A stretch of DNA of 45,890 nucleotides from JAYRGC01 sp041908065 (GTDB lineage: Bacteria > Pseudomonadota > Alphaproteobacteria > UBA9219): positions 1-45,890 of the forward strand of contig JAYRGC010000032.1 in assembly GCA_041908065.1 (NCBI GenBank). The letters run 5' to 3'. Each line of letters begins with the position of its first letter. Position 1 is the first letter of the stretch. Shown here in pieces: positions 14,767 through 23,580 of the stretch. The translations under genes and the position numbers were made by a program. The notes under the pieces are model-generated. The model made no database searches, was not told where the DNA came from, and saw only the letters and a list, made by a program, of their open reading frames with translations.

Positions 14767-16884
14767 ATGTTTACGGTTTATCGCAAGGAAATGGACTGGG
14801 GCGGCAAACGCCTCGTTTTGGAAACCGGCAAGGTGGCGCGGCAGGCTGACGGGGCTGTCATGGTCACCCTCGGCGGCACGACAGTGCTTTGCACCGTAGT
14901 GGCCGCGCAAAAGGCCAAAGAGGGACAGGATTTCTTCCCCCTCACCGTCAATTATCAGGAAAAGGCTTTCGCCGCCGGCAAGATCCCGGGCAGCTTCTTC
15001 AAGCGCGAAGGCAGGCCGTCGGAAGTCGAGACCTTGGTCAGCCGCCTTATCGACCGCCCGATACGTCCGTTGTTCGCCGAAGGCTTCCTGTGCGAAACGC
15101 AGGTGATCGCCACGGTGTTGAGCCACGATCTGGAAAACGATTCCGCCATCGCGGCGATGATCGGCTGCTCCGCCGCGCTCACTATTTCCGGCGTGCCGTT
15201 CTTAGGCCCCATCGGCGCGGCTCGCGTCGGCTGGCGCGAGGGGCAATACTTGTTGAACCCCTCTTTGGCCGAATTGGAAACCAGTGCGCTGGATCTGGTC
15301 GTGGCCGGAACCCGCGAAGGCGTGTTGATGGTGGAATCCGAAGCCAAGGAATTGTCCGAGGAAGTCATGCTGGGCGCGGTCACCTTCGGCCACCAGCAAT
15401 TCCAGCCGGTCATAGATTTGATAATCTCGCTGGCCGAAATGGCCGCCAAGGAACCGAGAGAGCTTCCTCCTCCCGCCTACGACAAAAAGGCCTTGCTGGC
15501 TAAGCTGAACGCCTCCATAGGCGCGGATCTGGCCGCCGCCTACGGCAGGACGGTCAAGCAGGAGCGTTACGCGGCCTTGGATAAGGCCAAGGAAAAGGCT
15601 TTGGCCGCCGTTCCGACGGAGGAGTTCTCTTCCGATTACGTTCTGGAATGCGTCGAGCAGATGAAATACGACCACGTCCGCGCCATGGTGCTGGACAACG
15701 GCAAGCGCATAGACGGACGCGACACCAAGACGGTGCGCCCCATCGTGTGCGAGGTCGGCGTTCTGCCCCGCACCCACGGCTCCGCCCTGTTCACGCGCGG
15801 CGAGACGCAGGCGTTGGTGGTCACCACGCTCGGCACGGGAGACGATGAACAGCGGGTCGACGCGCTTACGGGCGAGTACCGCGAACACTTCATGTTGCAC
15901 TATAACTTCCCGCCTTATTCCGTTGGCGAAACAGGAAGAATGGGCAGCCCGGGACGCCGTGAAATCGGCCACGGCAAGCTGGCTTGGCGCGCTTTGCGTC
16001 CATTATTGCCCGCCAAGGAAAAGTTCCCCTACACCATTCGCATCGTGTCGGAGATAACCGAGTCCAACGGCTCCTCGTCCATGGCCACGGTGTGCGGCTC
16101 CTCGCTGTCGATGATGGATGCCGGAGTGCCGATGACGCGTCCGGTAGCGGGCATCGCCATGGGGCTTATCAAGGAAGATCGCGGCTTCGCCGTGTTGTCC
16201 GACATCCTGGGCGACGAGGATCACTTGGGCGACATGGACTTCAAGGTGGCCGGAACCGAATCCGGCGTAACCTCGCTGCAGATGGACATCAAGATCACCT
16301 CCATCACGCCGGAAATCATGAAGATCGCTCTGGCGCAGGCCAAGGACGGACGCATGCACATCTTGGGCGAAATGGCCAAGGCGTTGACGCATTCCCGCGA
16401 AGGTGTCAACGAAAACGCCCCGCGCATCACCACCATCCATATCCCCCGCGACAAGATCCGCGAAGTGATAGGCTCGGGCGGCAAGGTTATCCGCGAGATA
16501 TGCGAGGTCACCGGCGCGAAAGTCGACATCGAGGACGACGGCACCATCAAGGTGGCGGCGGTGGATCAAAAGGCCGGAGAAGCCGCCATACTTTGGATAA
16601 AAGGCATCGTGGCCGAGCCGGAAGTGGGGCAGATATACCCGGGACGCGTGGTCAAGATCATGGACTTCGGCGCGTTCGTTAACTTCCTCGGCGCGAAGGA
16701 CGGTTTGGTTCACATCTCCGAGCTTTCGCAGCAGCGCGTCGGCAAGGTTTCCGACGTGGTGAACGTCGGCGACGAGGTGAAGGTCAAGGTCATGGGCATG
16801 GACGATCGCGGCAAGGTCAAGCTGTCGATAAAGGCCGTAGACCAGAAGACCGGCGAGGATCTGACTAAAAAGCAGGCCGGATAA
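14767..16884 (+). CDS. pnp: Polyribonucleotide nucleotidyltransferase (PNPase)
   Basis: Phosphorolytic 3'-5' exoribonuclease, a core of the RNA degradosome. The 705-residue protein has two RNase PH-like domains (first with FFKREGRPSEVETLVSRLID, second with RPIVCEVGVLPRTHGSALFTRGETQ and the Asp-containing GDEDHLGDMDFKVAG), a KH domain (IPRDKIREVIGSGGKVIREI, about residue 560) and an S1 domain (IYPGRVVKIMDFGAFVNFLG, VHISELS). All are intact. A purine-rich ribosome site (AAAGGAAAG) precedes the ATG. The usual rpsO partner lies 868 bases upstream, separated by two inserted genes. Confidence 0.98.
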   Translation: MFTVYRKEMDWGGKRLVLETGKVARQADGAVMVTLGGTTVLCTVVAAQKAKEGQDFFPLTVNYQEKAFAAGKIPGSFFKREGRPSEVETLVSRLIDRPIRPLFAEGFLCETQVIATVLSHDLENDSAIAAMIGCSAALTISGVPFLGPIGAARVGWREGQYLLNPSLAELETSALDLVVAGTREGVLMVESEAKELSEEVMLGAVTFGHQQFQPVIDLIISLAEMAAKEPRELPPPAYDKKALLAKLNASIGADLAAAYGRTVKQERYAALDKAKEKALAAVPTEEFSSDYVLECVEQMKYDHVRAMVLDNGKRIDGRDTKTVRPIVCEVGVLPRTHGSALFTRGETQALVVTTLGTGDDEQRVDALTGEYREHFMLHYNFPPYSVGETGRMGSPGRREIGHGKLAWRALRPLLPAKEKFPYTIRIVSEITESNGSSSMATVCGSSLSMMDAGVPMTRPVAGIAMGLIKEDRGFAVLSDILGDEDHLGDMDFKVAGTESGVTSLQMDIKITSITPEIMKIALAQAKDGRMHILGEMAKALTHSREGVNENAPRITTIHIPRDKIREVIGSGGKVIREICEVTGAKVDIEDDGTIKVAAVDQKAGEAAILWIKGIVAEPEVGQIYPGRVVKIMDFGAFVNFLGAKDGLVHISELSQQRVGKVSDVVNVGDEVKVKVMGMDDRGKVKLSIKAVDQKTGEDLTKKQAG

Positions 16885-16904
16885 TCTCGTTATCCGATCG
16901 AACG

Positions 16905-16935
16905 AAAAGGCGACGCCTGAGGCGTCGCCTTTTTT
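16905..16935 (+). terminator. Rho-independent terminator of pnp
   Basis: GGCGACGCC at 16909-16917 pairs with GGCGTCGCC at 16921-16929 around a three-base loop, extended by A:T pairs, and is followed by six T residues (16930-16935). It lies 20 bases after the pnp stop. The adjacent mobile element begins exactly at the end of the T-tract. Confidence 0.92.
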
Positions 16936-17149
16936 GGCTCTTACGCAAAACAGGTGGGAATAAAGAGCCGTCATTGCGAGCCGCCGCCCTTTGGTTTGGA
17001 CAGCGTTAACGCTGTCGGGCGGCGAAGCAATCCAGTGTCGTTGCTATATGACTCTGGATTGCTTCGCCGCCAAGGGGCGGCTCGCAATGACGGCCTTGCT
17101 TGCTGATGCAGGCGGCTACGAAATTACCCTCCCGTTTTCAGAAAGAGCC
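16936..17149. mobile_element. MITE-like element, copy C (complete, perfect 8-bp target repeat)
   Basis: Left terminus GGCTCTTACGCAAAACAGGT starts at 16936; its inverted partner ends at 17149 (CCCGTTTTCAGAAAGAGCC). The direct repeat CCTTTTTT is present at both 16928-16935 and 17150-17157, so the element appears to have inserted at the T-tract of the pnp terminator and duplicated it. The hairpin core runs from 16969 to 17092. The open frame across it is not a gene. Apart from this element, the gap 16885-17257 holds the pnp terminator and the ftsH promoter. Confidence 0.9.
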
Positions 17150-17170
17150 CCTTTTTTGCGTCCGGAATCC

Positions 17171-17197
17171 CTTGAAAAGCCGCAAACATGCTATATC
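17171..17197 (+). promoter_or_regulatory. Putative heat-shock-type promoter of ftsH
   Basis: CTTGAA at 17171-17176 is followed after 14 bases by CTATAT at 17191-17196. This resembles the dnaK promoter of this window (CTTGAA, 17 bases, CTATAT) and the sigma-32 pattern. ftsH is a heat-shock gene in many bacteria. The shorter spacer makes this weaker than the dnaK site. Confidence 0.45.
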
Positions 17198-17257
17198 CTG
17201 AAGCTACAGGCCTTTTGGGGGCGGCGGCGGCTTTCGGATCTCGGGTTTTGAAGAACT

Positions 17258-19156
<1,899 letters not shown>

Positions 19157-19173
19157 TTGGTTGCAAAAACTCT

Positions 19174-19521
19174 AGAAGCAAAAAAGGCCTTCATGCGTGA
19201 AGTAGACGGCTAAAGGCCGTCATGTGAGGTATACGGCCAAAGGCCGTCATGTAGAGTATACGGCCAAAGGCCGTCATGTAGAGTATACGGCCAAAGGCCG
19301 TCATGTAGAGTATACGGCCAAAGGCCGTCATTGCGAGCCGCCCCTTGGCGGCGAAGCAAACCAGGGCCGTTGTTCCGTAAAGTCTGGATTGCTTCGCCGC
19401 CCGATAGCGTTGACGCTGTCTAAACCAAAGGTGTGGCGGCTCGCAATGACGGCCCCCCTTTTTTGGCTATAGACCTAACATGACGGCTTTTGGCCGTACC
19501 CACCCGTTTTGCGTAAGAGCC
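19174..19521. mobile_element. MITE-like element, copy D, left end eroded
   Basis: The right terminus (CCACCCGTTTTGCGTAAGAGCC region, ending at 19521) and the hairpin core (19326-19451) match the other copies. The left terminal repeat is not recognisable: the place where it should be holds a tandem array (19197-19331) preceded by AGAAGCAAAAAAGG, which could be a decayed terminus. Flanks AAAACTCT (19166-19173) and AAAACTTG (19522-19529) may be remnants of a target repeat (6 of 8). Nothing else is seen in the gene-free stretch 19157-19630. Confidence 0.65.
19197..19331. repeat. Five tandem 27-bp units containing a perfect palindrome
   Basis: Five consecutive 27-base units end at 19223, 19250, 19277, 19304 and 19331. 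The last three are identical, the second differs slightly and the first more. Each unit contains the hairpin ACGGCCAAAGGCCGT (ACGGCTAAAGGCCGT in the first). The last unit runs straight into the element core (CGTCATTGCGAG). Being a multiple of three, the array reads as the repeated peptide EYTAKGRHV in one frame, but there is no ribosome site. Confidence 0.95.
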
Positions 19522-19630
19522 AAAACTTGCTCGACCGACACGCGGCATCCAGAATTGCGCCTTGATTGCTCCACATTCGGCTTTTAGGATTGCCGCGCCT
19601 CCTGTGCGTCGCTGTGAAGGGAGATTTGTT

Positions 19631-21067
19631 TTGCCGCGCCTGTACCGCGTTCTTTTTTCGACTTTGCCCGCGCTGCTGGCGGCGGTTGCCATCGCCGCCG
19701 TTTTGCTGGCTTATCCGGCACGGAGCGAGGCCGAAGGAGACAGGTTTCGATTTATCCGCGACGCCGAGATCGAACATTACCTGCGCTCCCTCGCCTCTCC
19801 CATATACCGCGCCGCCGGAATAGATCCCGACAGCGTGCACATCTCTATCATCGAGAATCCGGCGGTGAACGCCTTCGTGGCCGAGGGGATGAACGAGTTC
19901 TTTTTCACCGGACTGTTGCAGTCGACCGACACGCCGGAACAACTGGCCGGAGTGATAGCCCACGAAACCGGCCACATAACCGGCGGCCATCTGGTGCGCG
20001 GGCGCGAGGCCATGGACAACGCCTCAGCCGAGGCCATTTTGGGCATGATAATCGGCATGGCCGCCGGAGTGGCGACCGGCAACGGACAGGCCGCTGCCGC
20101 TATCCTCGGAGCTTCGCAGGACATGGCCCAACGCGGCATTTTAGGCTTCAGCCGCACGCAGGAATCCGCCGCCGACGCCGCCGCGTTGTCGTTCATGGAC
20201 AGGGCTGGCGTATCGTCGCAGGGCATGTTGGATTTTATGAAGAAACTGGGAACGCAGGAAGCCTCGCTTGCCGGCAGGAGAACCGAATACGCCCGCACCC
20301 ATCCTTTGACAATCGACCGCATCGACACCGTAAGGCATCATCTCGAAAAAGCTGCGGCCAAGTCGTCGGATCTGGACGCTTCCATTCATTCCCAACATGA
20401 ACGGATGAAGGCCAAGCTGTTGGGATATTTGCAGCCCGAAGTGGCGTTATTGCGCTATACCGACCGCGACGCCAGAATCCCCGCCCGTTACGCCCGCGCC
20501 ATCGCCCTGTACCGCACCAGAAAGCTGGATCGCGCCGTGGGGTTGATGGAAGGACTGCTCAAGGAGGAGCCGGACAATCCGTTTTTCCACGAACTGAAAG
20601 CCCAAACCCTTTTCGAAAACGGGAGAGTGGCGGAGGCAGTCGAGGAATACGCGAAGGCCGTAGCTTTGCTGCCGGATTCGCCGTTGTTGCTGACGGCCTA
20701 CGGGCACGCCTTGCTGGAAAAATCCGGCGGAGGAGGAAAATCAGATCCCGCTCTGGTCGAAAAAGCCATCGAACAGCTTGAAAAATCCACGCGCCGCGAA
20801 CCGAGAGATTCCGAAACTTGGCGGTTGTTAGCCGCCGCTTGGGGGAAAAAGGCGGAAGCCGCCGGAACCTCCGAAGCCGACGGCGCAGGGCGAAAATACG
20901 CCGGACTGGCCACCTACGCCTTGGCCGAGGAAGCGGCGGCGCGGGGCAACCGGAAATCGGCTTCGCAGTTGGCGGAACGCGCCATGAAACAGCTGGCAAA
21001 AGGATCGCCGTACTGGCTGCGCGCCCACGACATAAAGCTCGAAGGGGAAGGCTTGGAGGAAAAATGA
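19631..21067 (+). CDS. BepA-like M48 metalloprotease with TPR region
   Basis: Periplasmic zinc protease resembling BepA (YfgC), which degrades stalled outer-membrane proteins and aids LptD assembly. The zinc motif HETGH is at residues 111-115, with a downstream acidic region (RTQESAADAAALSFMDRAG) supplying the third ligand, and the C-terminal half has TPR-like repeats (AIALYRTRKLDRAVGLMEGL, GRVAEAVEEYAKAVALLPDS). The TTG at 19631 is chosen because AAGGGAG lies seven bases before it; it gives 478 aa starting with a signal segment (PALLAAVAIAAVLLAYPARS). An in-frame TTG at 19562 lacks such support. The stop overlaps the next gene (ATGA), implying a joint envelope quality-control operon. Confidence 0.9.
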   Translation: MPRLYRVLFSTLPALLAAVAIAAVLLAYPARSEAEGDRFRFIRDAEIEHYLRSLASPIYRAAGIDPDSVHISIIENPAVNAFVAEGMNEFFFTGLLQSTDTPEQLAGVIAHETGHITGGHLVRGREAMDNASAEAILGMIIGMAAGVATGNGQAAAAILGASQDMAQRGILGFSRTQESAADAAALSFMDRAGVSSQGMLDFMKKLGTQEASLAGRRTEYARTHPLTIDRIDTVRHHLEKAAAKSSDLDASIHSQHERMKAKLLGYLQPEVALLRYTDRDARIPARYARAIALYRTRKLDRAVGLMEGLLKEEPDNPFFHELKAQTLFENGRVAEAVEEYAKAVALLPDSPLLLTAYGHALLEKSGGGGKSDPALVEKAIEQLEKSTRREPRDSETWRLLAAAWGKKAEAAGTSEADGAGRKYAGLATYALAEEAAARGNRKSASQLAERAMKQLAKGSPYWLRAHDIKLEGEGLEEK

Positions 21068-23217
21068 GCGCGGTTTTTCGCCTTGCGGCCTTGATTGCGG
21101 CCATCTTGGTTTTTTCGCCTTCGCCCGCCCATGCGGCAAGCGGAGAATGGGCGCGGGACGAGATGGCCAGCGCGAGGCTGGTGTCGGATCTCGATGGAAC
21201 CGGAGCGGCGGGCGGAAGTTCGGAAATTATTCTGGGCATAGAGATAGCCTTGGACGAGGGATGGCATACCTATTGGCGATCCCCGGGCGACGCCGGAATC
21301 CCTCCCCGCGTCGAATGGAAGGGCTTGGGCGACAAGGAAGCCAGCAATGTCGCGAAGGCCGAGCTGCTGTTTCCCGCCCCCACTCGCTATAGCGTAATGG
21401 GAATGGAGACCATTGGCTATTCGAAGCATGTGCTGTTTCCGGTCAAGGCCGAGTTGATGGAGGCCGGAAAACCGGCGCGCATCAAGGCCGCTGTGGAAAT
21501 TCTGGTGTGCGGGACGCTGTGCCTGCCGAAGCGTTTCGATCTGGAGTTGGCGCTTCCTTCCGGCAACTCAGCCCACGGAGCGGAAGCCGCCGCCTTGTCC
21601 GAGGCCTTGGCCAAAGTGCCGTCCGCGGCGGCGAACGGAGAGGATTCCATTTCAATCGACGCGATAGAGGCCGAGTCTGACGGCGTAAAGGTGTCCCTGT
21701 CGAGCCGAAGACCGTTCGCCGCGCCGGACATGTTCATCGAAACTGCGGCGGGGCTGGCCTTTGCCAAACCCGAAGCAGCCATAGCCGCCGACGGAACCTC
21801 GGCGGTTTTAACGGCCAAGCTCTCCTCCCCATTGCCCGAAGGCGTGACGCTGGCAACACAACCGATAATGGTGACTGTCACGGATTCCGGACGCGCTGCG
21901 GAAAAGACTTCGGCTTCCGCAACGGCGCACTCGCCTCATCAGTCAACAACAGCGGCAACGCCGGAAAATTCCGACGCAGTGGCCGGAGGATGGAAACTGC
22001 TGCTGATGGCGTTCTTGGCTGTCGTCGGCGGATTCATACTCAACCTTATGCCATGCGTCCTGCCGGTATTATCGCTTAAGGTTTTGGGCGCGCTTCGCCA
22101 CGGCGGCGGGCACAAATCCGACATAAGAAAATCGTTCCTTCTCACCGCCGCCGGAATCGAATTTTCGTTTCTGGTTCTGGCCATGTCCGCCATCGCGCTG
22201 AAGAACGCCGGAGCCGCCGTCGGATGGGGGGCGCAATTCCAACAACCGGTTTTTCTGGCGTTTTTGATCGTCGTGCTGGTGGCTTTCGCGTGCAATTTAT
22301 GGGGGCTGTTCGAGATTTCCCTGCCACACCGTCTGGCCAACCGGCTGGGAAACGAGCGCGGCGGCGGGTTCGCCGGAGATTTTTTGACCGGAGCCTTCGC
22401 CACGCTTTTGGCCACGCCTTGTTCTGCTCCTTTCCTCGGAGCGTCGGTCGGCTGGGCGATGGCGGCGGGACAAACGGAAATCATCGTAGTGTTCGCCGCC
22501 TTGGGCGTCGGCATGTCCCTGCCCTATCTGGCGGTGGCGGCGCATCCCAAATTGCACGGCATCCTGCCCAAGCCCGGGGCATGGATGATGACCGTGCGCC
22601 GCCTGCTGGGCGTGGCGTTGGCGGCCACCGCCTTATGGCTGGCATGGGTGCTGGCCATGGAAACCTCGGCGGCGGCGGGATTGGCCACGGCGGCCTGCAT
22701 GGCGGCCTTAACGGGCGGATTCATGCTGCGAAGAAACGCCCATGGGAACGGGCATCGGCGCGGCAAGCGGATGGCCTTTGCCATAATCTCGGCCATGGCC
22801 GTTTTGCCGTTCGTGGTCGCGGCCTATGCCTCTCCCGCAGGGGTTCAGCAAGCGTCGAGCAGAGGCGAAATATGGCAACCCTTCGACGAAGCCGCAATCA
22901 GCCGCTTGGTGGGCGAAGGCAAGACCGTTTTCGTCGACGTGACGGCGGACTGGTGCTTGACGTGCAAGGTCAACAAAAAAATCGGCCTTTCCGGCGACGA
23001 GGTGACGTCCGCCCTGTTCGATTCGCCCGACGTGGTGGCGATGCAGGCCGATTGGACGCGGCAAGACGCGGCCATCGCCGAGTTTCTGAAAAAGCATGGC
23101 CGCTATGGCATTCCCTTTAACGCCGTATTCGGCCCCAAGGCTCCCGAAGGACTGATTCTTCCCGAACTTTTGACCAGAGGAATAGTGCTGGATGGATTGG
23201 AGAAAGCGCGGAAATGA
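21064..23217 (+). CDS. Thiol:disulfide interchange protein, DsbD/ScsB type
   Basis: Inner-membrane electron carrier that passes reducing power from cytosolic thioredoxin to periplasmic thiols. The ATG at 21064 has GGAGG just upstream and overlaps the previous stop; earlier in-frame starts lie inside the protease gene. The 717-aa product has a signal peptide (about 1-25), a periplasmic N-terminal domain with CGTLC (Cys149, Cys153), a membrane domain from about residue 300 with the redox cysteines in NLMPCVLPVLSLK and ATPCSAPFLG, and a C-terminal thioredoxin-like domain with CLTC at 631-634 and a cis-Pro in YGIPFN. The large N-terminal domain fits ScsB better than E. coli DsbD. Partners (scsC/D) are not present. 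Confidence 0.92.
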   Translation: MSAVFRLAALIAAILVFSPSPAHAASGEWARDEMASARLVSDLDGTGAAGGSSEIILGIEIALDEGWHTYWRSPGDAGIPPRVEWKGLGDKEASNVAKAELLFPAPTRYSVMGMETIGYSKHVLFPVKAELMEAGKPARIKAAVEILVCGTLCLPKRFDLELALPSGNSAHGAEAAALSEALAKVPSAAANGEDSISIDAIEAESDGVKVSLSSRRPFAAPDMFIETAAGLAFAKPEAAIAADGTSAVLTAKLSSPLPEGVTLATQPIMVTVTDSGRAAEKTSASATAHSPHQSTTAATPENSDAVAGGWKLLLMAFLAVVGGFILNLMPCVLPVLSLKVLGALRHGGGHKSDIRKSFLLTAAGIEFSFLVLAMSAIALKNAGAAVGWGAQFQQPVFLAFLIVVLVAFACNLWGLFEISLPHRLANRLGNERGGGFAGDFLTGAFATLLATPCSAPFLGASVGWAMAAGQTEIIVVFAALGVGMSLPYLAVAAHPKLHGILPKPGAWMMTVRRLLGVALAATALWLAWVLAMETSAAAGLATAACMAALTGGFMLRRNAHGNGHRRGKRMAFAIISAMAVLPFVVAAYASPAGVQQASSRGEIWQPFDEAAISRLVGEGKTVFVDVTADWCLTCKVNKKIGLSGDEVTSALFDSPDVVAMQADWTRQDAAIAEFLKKHGRYGIPFNAVFGPKAPEGLILPELLTRGIVLDGLEKARK

Positions 23218-23299
23218 CGATAGCCCGACAGATTTAGCCGTGGCTTCTGCTGATTCCTTTTCCCTATTGCCAAACCGCATCCACTGGGCAATAGAAAAA

Positions 23300-23545
23300 G
23301 GCTCTTACGCAAAATGGGTAGGTAGTGTTGGTTTTATCTATGGTCGAGACGACGTTCTAACAGCAATCACGGTCTGTTCCTCCCCCTTACTTAGGGGGAG
23401 GTTAGGTGGGGGTCGGCGCAGCAAACCCTATGCTTGGGTTCTTGCTCAACCAACCCCCACCTAACCTCCCCCTAAGTAAGGGGGAGGAACAGACCGTGAT
23501 TGCCAAAAGAGCGATTCTTTGACCGGCCCGTTTCGCGTAAGGGCC
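23300..23545. mobile_element. MITE-like element, copy E, with a different interior
   Basis: Left terminus GGCTCTTACGCAAAATGGGT starts at 23300 and the inverted right terminus (CCCGTTTCGCGTAAGGGCC) ends at 23545. The 7-base direct repeat AGAAAAA abuts both ends (23293-23299 and 23546-23552). The CGTCATTGCGAG core of the other copies is absent; the interior is a large inverted repeat. The element fills most of the 363-base gap 23218-23580; no gene is seen there. Confidence 0.85.
23363..23503. repeat. 51-bp perfect inverted repeat inside copy E
   Basis: The arm at 23363-23413 is exactly complementary to the arm at 23453-23503, with a 39-base loop. Each arm itself contains the palindrome CTCCCCCTTACTTAGGGGGAG. 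Similar C-rich/G-rich palindromes (CTTAGGGGGAGGTTAGGTGG) are widespread intergenic repeats in proteobacteria; here one sits within the terminal repeats of a mobile element. Confidence 0.95.
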
Positions 23546-23580
23546 AGAAAAACGGTTTGTCGTGGCAGGGGTTAAGTTAA

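Noticed and set aside
19197..19331. CRISPR-like array
   Set aside because: Units are directly adjacent 27-bp repeats with no spacers, and no cas genes are nearby; it is a tandem expansion of a palindrome from the adjacent mobile element.
19224..19472. 82-residue frame with repeated EYTAKGRHV
   Set aside because: It is read entirely from the tandem array and the element core, has no ribosome site, and similar peptides (CEPPLGGEA, GLLRRQGAARNDG) appear at every copy of the element.
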